Below are positions 11,018 through 20,669 of a DNA stretch of 58,749 bases, one piece after another; position 1 is the first letter of the stretch; every line of letters begins with the position of its first letter. The position numbers and the translations under genes were made by a program. Source of the stretch: Volvariella volvacea V23. Lineage: Eukaryota > Basidiomycota > Agaricomycetes > Agaricales > Pluteaceae. Below the pieces are notes generated by a model, which was not told the origin of the DNA, made no database searches, and saw only the letters and a program-made list of their open reading frames with translations. The DNA is taken from the NCBI GenBank assembly GCA_000349905.1, contig KB722739.1, positions 725,683-784,431 on the forward strand. The letters run 5' to 3'.

Positions 11018-12899
11018 TCAGCATCGCAAACACACGGACACGCGGTGGGACGTACCAATGCTATCGTTACCTAGGGAAGAAACCTGAGGGCTCGGGACTC
11101 CACTTGACGGACTAAGAGTTCCTGCAACCCGGTCTCCTTCTTCGTATGCTGGCGGTGTAGAAAGCAACGCGTTTTCGTTTCTCAATTGCTCGATTTGCCG
11201 ACGTAGCTCGAGAATCTCAGCTTCATGATTCCCGTAACCAGAAACGTTGGTTTGTGCCTGCAGCGACCCCGCTAAAGCGGTATCCCGGTTTAGCTCTTGA
11301 ATACGATTCTCGAGGTCTTGCATTTGCCTTCGAAGTTCCGCTTGTCGCTCGGAAAAGATGCGTTGTTGTTCAGGACTTACGGTGGCGGTGGGAGAGCCTG
11401 ATGTTTGAGAAAAAGAGAAGAAGCCGGGTGAGCCCGTAGATGAGCTAAGCGTGTGATGCGATTGCATTCCATGAAGATTGGGCTGTGACCCCGTCCATAC
11501 TTGCGGGAGGGATCCACTGCGAGATTGATACATCTTCGCTCCGAAATCAGAGAAGGGTTCTCGTTCGGCCATGGTGTTGGAAGCTCCAGTGAAGGGCATA
11601 GGCGGAGGCATGTTTCCTGTGGTGGAGAAACGTTACTATCCGTAGAGAGCGCTTAAGAGAGGGATAGACTTACCGGCCTCATTCAAGCTCGATTCCCTTT
11701 TATTATTCATTCTACGCCTTCGGATCACCCACCAAGCTATCAGCCCTGCAACAATCAGCGCAAGACCTCCAATCACTCCCCCAACGATCGCTCCAACAGG
11801 AGCTGAACTTGAACCCCCAGTCGCAGCCCCAGTCGCAGACGGATTTGCACTTGAACTACCGCCGTCCGTCGATGGAGTAGCAGAATCGTCTGGAGGAGTA
11901 AATGGACCCCAGTCTGCCATATCGCGGATGCTAGCGAAGGAGGGTCGGTAAGTTGCATAATCGAATACAAAAGTTTGATTCTTGACGTCGGTGATGGTCA
12001 TAACGAGCGTGTGTTCGCCTGGGGTCAGTGCATCGGTCTGGAAGAGGGGGAAATTGGGTTGCTGATTGTAGCCCGCGTTGTCGGCGCCTGGTGTGCTCGA
12101 GTATGTGACTTCAGTCGAGCTAGATGCATCAATGCTATAGTTGGCGGTGATGCTTCCAATCATGGGCCAGATAAAGATTCCATAGAGAGCGATGGACGTG
12201 CCTAGGAAACGGAGTGAACTTGGCGAACACACGCAAAGAACGAGAGAGGATGCGTACCCTCAAATCGGAAGAACATCTGATCGCCCACGGTACGCGTCCG
12301 ATGTGTCGCATTCCGAAAAGGCATCCCGTCGATAGGACCTGAAAACATACTTGGATCTCTGTTCCAATTCCCCTTGAAAAAGAAGTGGCTGTCGTTGTCG
12401 TCGTCGACTATCACCAGGGAGTCTCCTGCTTGTACTGGGGTCGATTCTCCAGCGGTAACGAGTGCGTAATCCACCGAGGTACCGTCGATATCTTCGAAAA
12501 CAATAGTGTGTTCGCCATCATCGAGAAGAGGAGATTGATACCATTGGCGGTAGGTCTGAGGAAGGGGATCCATATACGACGTAGTGTAAAAATCGGAGCC
12601 ATCGATTGACACCCGGACGCTCTGAGATTGCGGTACTGCTGGGGTATTCCCAATCATGGCGACAGAGGTCCCTGGGCATTCACTGTCGGAACATAATCTC
12701 TTTGCCCGGATTGTGAGCACTCACCACGGAATGTAAAGGTCATATTCCCTAGCACGCGCTCTGGATTGGCAGCAAAGGCCGGCCACACCTGCCCCCTCTC
12801 AGACCATCTGTCCTCCACACTGAGACTCCACTGACCGCCCCCATATTGAAAGTAGGGGGTGCTCTCTTCATACTTGACGTAGACATCCGGTCTCGACAT
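11018..12899 (-). CDS. Array copy 4: two-module single-pass membrane protein with coiled coil and PPxY motif
   Basis: Exons 12899-12725, 12671-12258, 12201-11674 and 11616-11018 give 571 aa. Module 1 begins VKYEESTPYF; module 2 has IVDDDNDSHF in place of the DDDD run of the other copies. The helix is GAIVGGVIGGLALIVAGLIA with WWVIRRRR after it. The tail has MAEREPFSDFGAKMY, coiled-coil helices (RQAELRRQMQDLENRIQEL and LELRRQIEQLRNEN) and TPPAYEEG. The frame stays open upstream to a Met at 13046; that extension contains a hydrophobic run (FWAFLFFVCLGDLLG) just before MSRPDVYV. This could be a signal peptide specific to this copy or translated 5' UTR, since the matching DNA in the other copies is not coding. 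The start at 12899 was chosen because MSRP is shared by the family. Confidence 0.82.
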
Positions 12900-13723
12900 G
12901 TTGCCCAAGAGGTCGCCCAGACAGACAAAGAAAAGAAAGGCCCAGAAAGTCGCGTTTGACTTGACTTGGAGGTAGAAGCTGGAAGGAACGAAGCGAGTGG
13001 TAAAGAAAGCAACGACCTGCGTTAACCGAACCAAGGGTGAGCACAATGAAAAGCGGGGGAATACAAAGGGGCAATGGGCGGTGACCAGGACGGGAGAGGA
13101 GGGAATCCAGCCCTACGAGCGCTAGTGTTGTGCCTGACAGAGATTACTTGTGCAATTGACCCTCAGCCTGGGGGGCTCTATTGAATTGACGCAACTGCCA
13201 CGACATCGGACATGGGAATCATCCCCAACAAGCAAAAAACCGAGAAAAACCATCTACTCACCAATGCAACAATGTCCAAGTGACGGATCGTGGTCAAGCC
13301 ATAATTGACCGTCCAATTCCGATATATTTAGTGCGCACCACACGATACATGCCGACTTGCAGGGAAAATTGCAATTATTAGGCGCTCATGTGGCGGTGGT
13401 GTTGGGTTTAAGGGACTGTTGCCCACAGTGATGAATAAGGTTTTGTTGGGCAGGCTTGCCGATCATCATCATTACAGTATCCGGTCTCTTGATGAAACGA
13501 GGGATCCACCCGCACTGGTCGCTATCAATCCCGTCCCACTACAGGTGCCGATACTGCTACATTACATGGGGCTATTCGTGTATCTATGTTACATGAATAA
13601 CAACGGAGGAGTATTATACGTCCAAGGAAACAAATGAACGAAAGCGATGGGACAACCGAACGGAGATGAGTACAACGAAATGAAGGAAGGGAAAGCCTCT
13701 CGAAAAAGCTTGAAACAGTACGC
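12900..13723. other. Promoter side of array copy 4 and spacer
   Basis: It carries the conserved ATGGGCGGTGAC-like stretch (about 13073-13084) and the upstream block at 13131-13170. Nothing else is supported here. Confidence 0.4.
13131..13170 (-). promoter_or_regulatory. Conserved upstream block of array copy 4
   Basis: Counterpart of the 4114-4152 block: TGCCTGACAG, ATTACTTGTGCAATTGACC and CTCAGCCTGG elements, about 230-270 nt upstream of the ATG. Confidence 0.4.
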
Positions 13724-15055
13724 TTATCTGCTCGGTGTTGACGTATACGGTGGAAGATCCAATCCAGGTGGGAAACGGGGCCCATCGTTTCCATCATCGC
13801 TATCACATTCTGTGTCGCGGTGGACAGATGGCGACAGCGACGTAGGCTCTGGGTGAGGTGCTGCCTCAGCGTGCTCTATACCCTCTACTCCATCGTTTTC
13901 TCTTCGCAACTCCCGGTTCTCAGGCTCAGGTTCCCTGACGGAAGTGGTTTGACCTGGTGGAAGCTCGACGAGAGTCTCTTGCGTCTCGAATGACGACCGA
14001 CTGAAGCTGACGTCCGGCACTTCTGTGATGTCAGGGAGTGACGCTGAGGTTGACATTGACGGATGAGGACCGCTTGGTCTGCCGCGAGCAGCCATTTCCA
14101 AGTCCTCTTGGTCCTGTCGCGTATGATCCCGGGAACGCCCCAGCTTTCTTGAAATGGTTTGGAAGAACCCTATTGGCTTGGATGTGAGGTGACCATGAGA
14201 AGCGGAATCAGTGGTTGCGATAGTCGATTGTGACTGCCCCGGGGAAGACAGTGGAGCAATGTGGGCAGCCGGGGGTATAGAGGGAAATGAGGGGTGATGC
14301 CCAAGACGTGGTGAATGAGGAGCCTGAGGGGATTCGTCATGGGCAGAAGGGGATTGTTGGGACGAACGACGATAAGATGAGCGATTTGACGTGGTGGGTG
14401 TTGAATTTGGTGGGCGCCTAGATCGGGGTCTGGTACTATAGGTAGCTGCTAAGGAGCGTTCCACTTCAGATTGAAGTCGAGGCCGGGTTGATCTCGTTGA
14501 TCTCGAGGAATCTGCCGTTCCCCCAGTCTGAGCCACAGGGTCCACCGATGTCGAGACTGAGGGTTCTGCCTCGCGTCTCTGGCTCTGATCGCAACTTTGG
14601 CTGTGCAAAGGAGCAAATAAAGCAAGACCCATCCTGAGCTCCCTTTCTGCGCGTGAGAGGGGTGTTCTGCGATTCGAGTCCACCTCAGTCCTTGGCTCCT
14701 TCCTCCCCCTCCTAGATGACCTAACATAGATCCAAAATATCGCGATAGCGAAGATGATACACAACGCGATTAAAGTGCCCAACAAGCCAACCATGGTGCC
14801 CAGATCCATGGAATGAGACCTGCTCTGCGTTGCGGTCGAGTTGTCATCCCGGCTGTCGTTGGGTGGGTCCGTGAACTCGAGTTGTCGGGCGCGGAGGACG
14901 CTGGTCGGTGGATATTGGTTATTCGGCTGCGCTTCCAAGACCAAGGCGAGGATGTTCGAATGCGGATTCTGCGGTGCCATCCCGTTTCCCATGCAACACG
15001 ATCCTCCCTGGGGACAGAAAGTCTGTTCATCTCCAACCCTGCGCCCTGTATTCAT
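13724..15055 (-). CDS. Single-pass membrane protein with long Ser/Thr/Pro-rich tail, about 443 aa
   Basis: An open frame from the ATG at 15055 to 13724. A short N-terminal part has a Cys cluster (CPQGGSCC), then a spacer, then one clear transmembrane helix at about residues 88-111 (MVGLLGTLIALCIIFAIAIF plus WIYV), immediately followed by basic residues (RSSRRGRK). The rest, about 330 residues, is polar and rich in Ser, Pro, Thr and Arg, with no recognised domain; it ends LDLPPYTSTPSR. The topology resembles fungal surface sensors with disordered cytoplasmic tails. No signal peptide is seen from this start, so an upstream 5' exon is likely missing. The gene is divergent from the DUF6699 gene and sits at the end of the membrane-protein array, but its sequence is not related to the array modules. 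Confidence 0.6.
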   Translation of the reverse strand: MNTGRRVGDEQTFCPQGGSCCMGNGMAPQNPHSNILALVLEAQPNNQYPPTSVLRARQLEFTDPPNDSRDDNSTATQSRSHSMDLGTMVGLLGTLIALCIIFAIAIFWIYVRSSRRGRKEPRTEVDSNRRTPLSRAERELRMGLALFAPLHSQSCDQSQRREAEPSVSTSVDPVAQTGGTADSSRSTRSTRPRLQSEVERSLAATYSTRPRSRRPPNSTPTTSNRSSYRRSSQQSPSAHDESPQAPHSPRLGHHPSFPSIPPAAHIAPLSSPGQSQSTIATTDSASHGHLTSKPIGFFQTISRKLGRSRDHTRQDQEDLEMAARGRPSGPHPSMSTSASLPDITEVPDVSFSRSSFETQETLVELPPGQTTSVREPEPENRELRRENDGVEGIEHAEAAPHPEPTSLSPSVHRDTECDSDDGNDGPRFPPGLDLPPYTSTPSR

Positions 15056-15634
15056 TGTGAAGCTGAGCGCGGCGGGGGCCTTGTGATGGAACAAGGTCGT
15101 CAGCGAGCTCGCAAAGGAAGGAATGCGGCGTACAAAGTGTAGGAGAAGAACAAGGGAGGTGGACGACTCGCCGAATCGAGAACGAAGGGCTCATGGAAAA
15201 TTGAGAAGTCCGCCCGCGTCGCAAGGGTGCTTATTGTCGGGACGGCGTGAAGTGAGAAAGGATTAGGCAATCTGAAGCTAGTGTGCATGTTGGGCTGAAC
15301 CTGAATTGGTGCCGGCATTGGTGAACGAGGATGAGCGCATGCGTCGTCGCCAGTGCGGGTGGCTCTCAGCGGAGTTGTGCGTCCGCCGGCTGGCATCCCT
15401 GAGCCGGCCGTCGTAGCGTCCCCACCAGGCTGTGCGGCATCCCAGGAGGTAGAGGCTGTTCAGGCGGAGAACATGGGCTCATTTCCGACTGCGAGTCACC
15501 GAGGATGTAAGCACAATAAAGCGACAACAAGCGCAAATATACAGATTTTGCCCTTCGAGGACAAGAACTGGGGACAGTCAAGAGACCTGATGGACTACGC
15601 CAACCCCATTTAACCTCTTTCCATCACCACCAAT
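15056..15634. promoter_or_regulatory. Shared divergent promoter region
   Basis: The spacer of about 580 nt lies between the minus-strand membrane protein and the plus-strand DUF6699 gene, so it must contain both promoters and possibly an unrecognised 5' exon of the membrane protein. No TATA box stands out. Confidence 0.35.
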
Positions 15635-17162
15635 ATGCAGTCCCAATGGCCGTCTGACATGCCGCCTCTCGTGGATCCCAACGCCATGCAGTTCATACCG
15701 CCCCCGCCTGGCGCATCGTACGGAGGGCAGCCAGACCTGTTTTCTGCATTCCCGGGCTTTGGCAATGGCCCGATGGGGTATGTTTTTCGGTCATTGTTCT
15801 GCTTTATTTGCTTCCGATAACACTTGCCCGCCTCTTTGCTTCCGCTCGTCCCTCGATCAGCGCTGCAAACAACGCTGCGGGCCTATTCCAGCCCAGCATG
15901 AACCCGCCATTCGCCACTCCCCAGCGTCCCACCACAGCTCCCCCCGCCGCAAACTACTCTCCTTTCGCGCCTCAGAACAACAACAATCCCGGATACGTAC
16001 CACCGAACGTCACTCCCCCAAACTGGGCCGCTGCAACGCCCGCACCGTCTTGGGGTGCTGCTACTCCCGCTGGCTCGTGGAGTAGCCCCCAAACCCCCGC
16101 AAGCGCCAACTCCGGACCCTCGCCGTGGATACAGAATGGTCCATCCGGCTATCCACTTCCATCCTCAATACAGGACTCGTCACCGTTCGGCCAGCAAATC
16201 ACGGCGACGCCCTACTTCAACCAAGGCAACAGCCTCACATTTAGTCCGACACCATCGTCAAAGAAGAAAAGGTCCAAAAAGTCCAACGCCGTTCCGTATC
16301 CATTGTCTCCTCAACCTCATTTACAGAACCCGGGATATCTGCCCATGATGGATCCCAATGCCGCCGCGGCGATGATGACAAGAACGCCGTCTTCCCACTC
16401 GTTTCCCGGCGCTTATCCGTCGTTTTATCCTCCTCAAAATGGATACTCGATTCCCGCGTATGCTCAAGCCGACACGTATGACGAGAAGAATCTTGCAAAG
16501 CGACCGAGAGATTGGAGAGAGGACTATAGTTTCCGGACTTCGTTGACCTCGATGATGCCGCGGGTAGGCAAAAGTAGATCCGATGTTAAAGGCGAGTTCA
16601 TTGGTTCGCTACTAGGTGCAATTGTTAACCCATTTACTGTCAATCCTTAGAGTATACCGACCCAATTAAGCGCACCTTGTGTCCTCTGCTTGCCTATGCT
16701 ACACCTAATCCACCAATAGAGCTCGATCTCCGCGATGACCCCCGCGACCCTAATAATCTCATCTTTACTCAATTGCAGCGACCCCACAACAATATGGACT
16801 TTCTCCAACTCGCCACGACCCCGTCATGTCAATTTATGAGGCTGTATCATCCGCGCCTGCCCTGGTACATTGACGTGCGGCAGACCCAGGAGAACGGCAT
16901 TTCGGTCTGGGATGTGCTGACACAGATGTACGCACAGCTGACGGTCCAGATACAAGGTCGACACTTCTGGAACGACGAGCTGACAGACTCCGACCGAGAG
17001 AAGATTACGAGAGCTTTCCAGGAGCGCTGTGACGGTGATCAGGAGGAGATAAGCCATGGCGTGCTGCAGGTTGACTTCCTGGGGCCGAAGATTATCTTTG
17101 AAGGGCTTTTGCGAGGCAAGAATGGCATGTGGGAGATAAAGACAAGAGAAGATGGACTCTGA
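15635..17162 (+). CDS. DUF6699-domain protein, 461 aa
   Basis: Exons 15635-15777, 15861-16591 and 16651-17162 join to 461 aa. The first 300 residues are disordered and rich in Pro, Asn, Ser, Gln and Ala, with a short basic segment (SSKKKRSKKS) that could be a nuclear localisation signal. The C-terminal part, from about EYTDPIKRTLCPLL to GMWEIKT, matches the conserved basidiomycete domain DUF6699, with landmarks RLYHPRLPWYIDV, ISVWDVL and VDFLGPKIIFEGL. The function of this domain is not known. Intron 1 is 83 nt with normal GT-AG ends. Intron 2 is best read as a GC-AG intron (AAAG/gcgagt ... ttag), which restores the conserved join SDVK-EYTDP; without splicing the frame ends after VNP. The gene is divergent from the membrane protein to its left. 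Confidence 0.82.
16592..16650 (+). other. GC-AG intron in the DUF6699 gene
   Basis: The donor reads AAAG/gcgagt and the acceptor ccttag/AGTATACC. Removing these 59 nt joins SDVK to EYTDPIKRTL in frame. A GT donor that preserves the frame is not present nearby. Confidence 0.6.
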
Positions 17163-17799
17163 GCAGATTAGCATGTTTTTTATTGGGTTTATTATTCGTT
17201 TTTCTTCGCCTCCAGTGTTGTGTTACTAGTCGCAGTAGTAGTAGGATTGAATCGTATTCCGTCCGTTATGTACTCTATCAGCATGTCCCACACGTTGCCT
17301 CAACGTTTTTGCGCCCATGTTTTCGGAGAGATGGGAAAGCATGACATAAGACGGGTTACATAATCGGTATATTGTTTATGCAGGGTAAGCGAAAACTTGA
17401 AATTGGCACCTCCAATGACTGGGAATGGGTCTTGGACAACGGGCCAGGCGATGACGAGCCCCGACACCTCCCCCTCCTCGTCGCCCGACTCCAGCGTCGG
17501 CGCGCCCATCGCAGTCGCGACCGACTCGACGGCCGCGCTTATCAACGCCTCACGGGAACAATCCCGGAATACGGTTTCCTCAACCTCCGATTCTTCTCCA
17601 ATAACATCGGGCTCGATGTTTTCGCCACCCAACTCCCCTCCCGTTGGTCCACCCCCATCCCCATCCCCCTCCCCCTCCTCCTCCTCCCCCTTCTCATCCT
17701 CCTCACTTGGCTCGCCCAACCCGCACTCTTTCAACGGGCAGCTTCGTCTCCTCTCCCTTGAACCCCTCGGCGCACACACCAACGTCGCCTCCGTCCGCC
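17163..17799. other. 5' region of the KRE6 gene with C/T-rich tract
   Basis: The frames here are Ser/Pro-rich on the plus strand and acidic on the minus strand. Part may be 5' UTR or an N-terminal exon of KRE6. A C/CT-rich tract at about 17647-17703 puts runs of G on the minus strand. Confidence 0.4.
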
Positions 17800-20669
17800 A
17801 TGAGCAACCATTTCCCAAGGAGTCACTTCAATTCGCTCAGCAGTCGCCCACCTTCGCGGACGAGCTCGCATTACAACCACAAATTCGCACCCGAAGAAGG
17901 CCAACCGAGTACCCCATATCACACTCATTTCAACTACCACACCGTGAACTCGAATGCCCCCAGCGGTGCAAGCACGCCTGCCAACACCTTCCCTTCCTCG
18001 TCGGGTACTCGGGGATCCATGATTCTCTATCACATATCTATCCCTACCTCACGCAACTCCGTGGCTGCTGGCGGTGCAACGGCAGGAACGACCGCACTTG
18101 CTCCTCCTCCACGCCTTTCCAAAATCGCACGCGATTCGGTCATGTCATCTTCCGGAGAGAGCATCGCTGCCTCGTTTCAGGATGCAGACTCGAAATACCC
18201 TTTGGGCCTAGGATTACATACCCAACGTGGCGTTGTTGTGCCATATGAATACGACCCTGCGATGGATGAAATGGAACCTCCAGATGAGGAAGATTTCATG
18301 CACGACCCAAAGTACGGTGGAAAGGAAAAGAAACACAGCTTCTTTCCGTTGAGGGGGATTATGAACGTGAGCGTACTGATGCTCTTGATCTTGGGTTTGT
18401 TATGTCTATTCGTATTTTATCCTGTGTGGGAGTATTTCCGTGACCGGGCGAGGAATGAAGCCATAGATGGGAACATTAGAATCAATGCTACTGGTGAGTG
18501 TTCATCCTATGCTGTGTGGTCCATGCTCAAGCGTGTTGTGTCATTATTAGGACAAGCACCGGTGTTGTAAGCCATTCCACCTATCAATGCTTATCGCCAC
18601 CCTCTTATCGATCACTTCGTAATAGCTTCCAAATGCCCGAGATGATAGACCCTGAGACCCCCGATAATGCACGAACACGAACTGGATTCGATGGGCAAGC
18701 GTACGAGCTTGTCTTTTCCGACGAGTTCAACACACCAGGCAGAACGTTTTATCCAGGTGTGTAGCCTCACTGTTTTCTATGAATGAAATCCCTCCTGTCA
18801 CTTCCCATGCGGCGCAACGTGTCAGCATGACATGAGAGGCAATTAAAACGGTCGTAATCGACCGATCCATCTCACGTATCTCCGCAGCCATACCTTTGCT
18901 TTACTTCTGTCCGGCACAATTTACTCACATCCCGGGGCTTTCTGTAATAGGCGATGACCCTTTTTGGGAAGCGGTGGACTTGTGGTACGGTGCAACTGGC
19001 GACTTGGAGTGGTACGATCCTTCGCAAGTCACGACGCGCGATGGCGCCCTGGTTATTACCATGGACTCCATTGAGACCGGACAGCCTGGATTAACACCAG
19101 GTGCGTAACGGTGGCGCCCTGAGTGCCAGGTGTCAATTCAGCGCGAGCTTACTGTCACTTTATGTCCAATTAGGCTCGACGGCGCCCTTCACCCCACTCG
19201 AGAACCACTTGCTCAACTACCGATCAGGAATGGTGCAGACGTGGAACAAGTTTTGCTTTACGACCGGTTACATCGAAGTTAGCGTGGTGTTGCCTGGACC
19301 GGATCAGAACACCGCAGGTTATGTATGTTCGTTATTCTTTCTCTACGTCACCGACTGAAGTTCTTTCCCATAGTGGCCTGGTGCTTGGACGATGGGTAAC
19401 TTGGCTAGACCAGGATATCCTGCAACGACGGATGGAATGTGGCCGTATACGTACGTCTCTGATACGTCATGGTCGTTTTCTGCCCGTCTAACTTTCAAAT
19501 TTTGACCCCTTGATTGATCCGCCCTACGCTCCTGTCAAATCCAACAGCTATAACACCTGCGATGTAGGCACTTTCCCTAATCAAACCCTTCGCGATGGCT
19601 CCGGTCCTGCTGCTGCTCTATACTCTCCACGTTCACGTTCGCGGTACAATTACGAGTTGAGCTGGTTGAGCGGTCAACGTTTATCGTACGTCAAGGCCTC
19701 TCCCTTCTGATGTGCAACTTGTATTAACCCCTGTACTTCTAGTGCGTGCTCGTGCCCAGGATCTGATCATCCAGGGCCAACAGTCAACACAGGTCGTGGA
19801 GCGCCCGAAATTGATATCTTCGAAGCCGAAAAGGACAAGGACTATCCTATTGGACATGTCGTCTCCCAATCAGCGCAGTTTGCTCCGTTCTCGCACGACT
19901 ACTTTTACGATAACTCTACGGAGGATGCGTGGAGACGCTGGGAATACCCTACAGCTGATGGTATACCCCGAACGAGGAGAAACTCGTATCAGGGTAGCGC
20001 CGTCCAGCAGAGCGTTAGTGGGATCACGCGATTGCCGGAGGACATGTTCCAGGGTACTGGAAGGGTGTTCAAGACCTTTGGTAGGCCCTCGTCTTGAGCG
20101 CCTTGAGTGCGTTAACTAACTTGGGGAATAAATGATAGGCTTCGAGTACTGGTCCAATCCCAATAATCCTGATGAAGGATCAATAACGTGGCAAGTCGAT
20201 GGAAGACTTTCTCATCGAATGGGCGCGGCGGCTGTTGCACCTGATATGGGGCCTGAAGGAAGCCAAGTCGGTCAAAGACTAATACCTGTGGAACCCATGG
20301 CGATCGTGCTGAATCTGGGCATGTCTCGTACGTTACCTTTGACAGCATATCGAATGACTTTATGCTTAACTAACGTGTGATTGATCTAAAGCTAACTGGC
20401 AGCAAATTCTTCCCGAGACCATGATGTTCCCGGCAGAGTTTATGATTGACTACGTGAGGGTCTACCAGAGAAGCGATAGCATCAACTATGGATGCGATCC
20501 TGAAGCTTTCCCCACGGCGGATTATATCAACCGACATATCCAGGCGTACCGGAATGTGAACATGACGCAGTGGCCTGGAGAGATACCACGAAATCGATTG
20601 GTGCGTTTTTCTTGTTTCAATAAGCTTTTCGTTTACTCATGGCTATTGCAGTGGGAAGGCAGCTGTTGA
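17800..20669 (+). CDS. KRE6/SKN1: Beta-glucan synthesis-associated protein, KRE6/SKN1 family (GH16-like)
   Basis: Eleven exons (17800-18493, 18551-18566, 18626-18756, 18951-19100, 19174-19322, 19374-19450, 19548-19685, 19743-20080, 20139-20327, 20392-20600, 20652-20669) sum to 2109 nt, 702 aa. It is a type II membrane protein: a Ser/Pro-rich cytosolic N-tail, one helix at about residues 188-211 ([20 protein letters not shown]), then a lumenal GH16-like domain. Landmarks are [25 protein letters not shown], the catalytic-type ExDxxE in [12 protein letters not shown], and [11 protein letters not shown]. In yeast this family is needed for beta-1,6-glucan synthesis in the secretory pathway. Exon 2 is only 16 nt. 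The start at 17800 is the first ATG in frame; an extra 5' exon is possible because the frame is open further upstream. Ends RNRLWEGSC. Confidence 0.92.

Noticed and set aside
12900..13046. N-terminal extension of array copy 4 with a hydrophobic run
   Set aside because: Not taken as the start because the homologous DNA of the other copies is not coding in the same frame; kept as an open question in the findings.
17300..17818. Acidic Glu/Gly-rich minus-strand frame opposite the KRE6 5' region
   Set aside because: Composition is the mirror of the C/T-rich plus strand; no domain and no splice model. Treated as antisense artefact.
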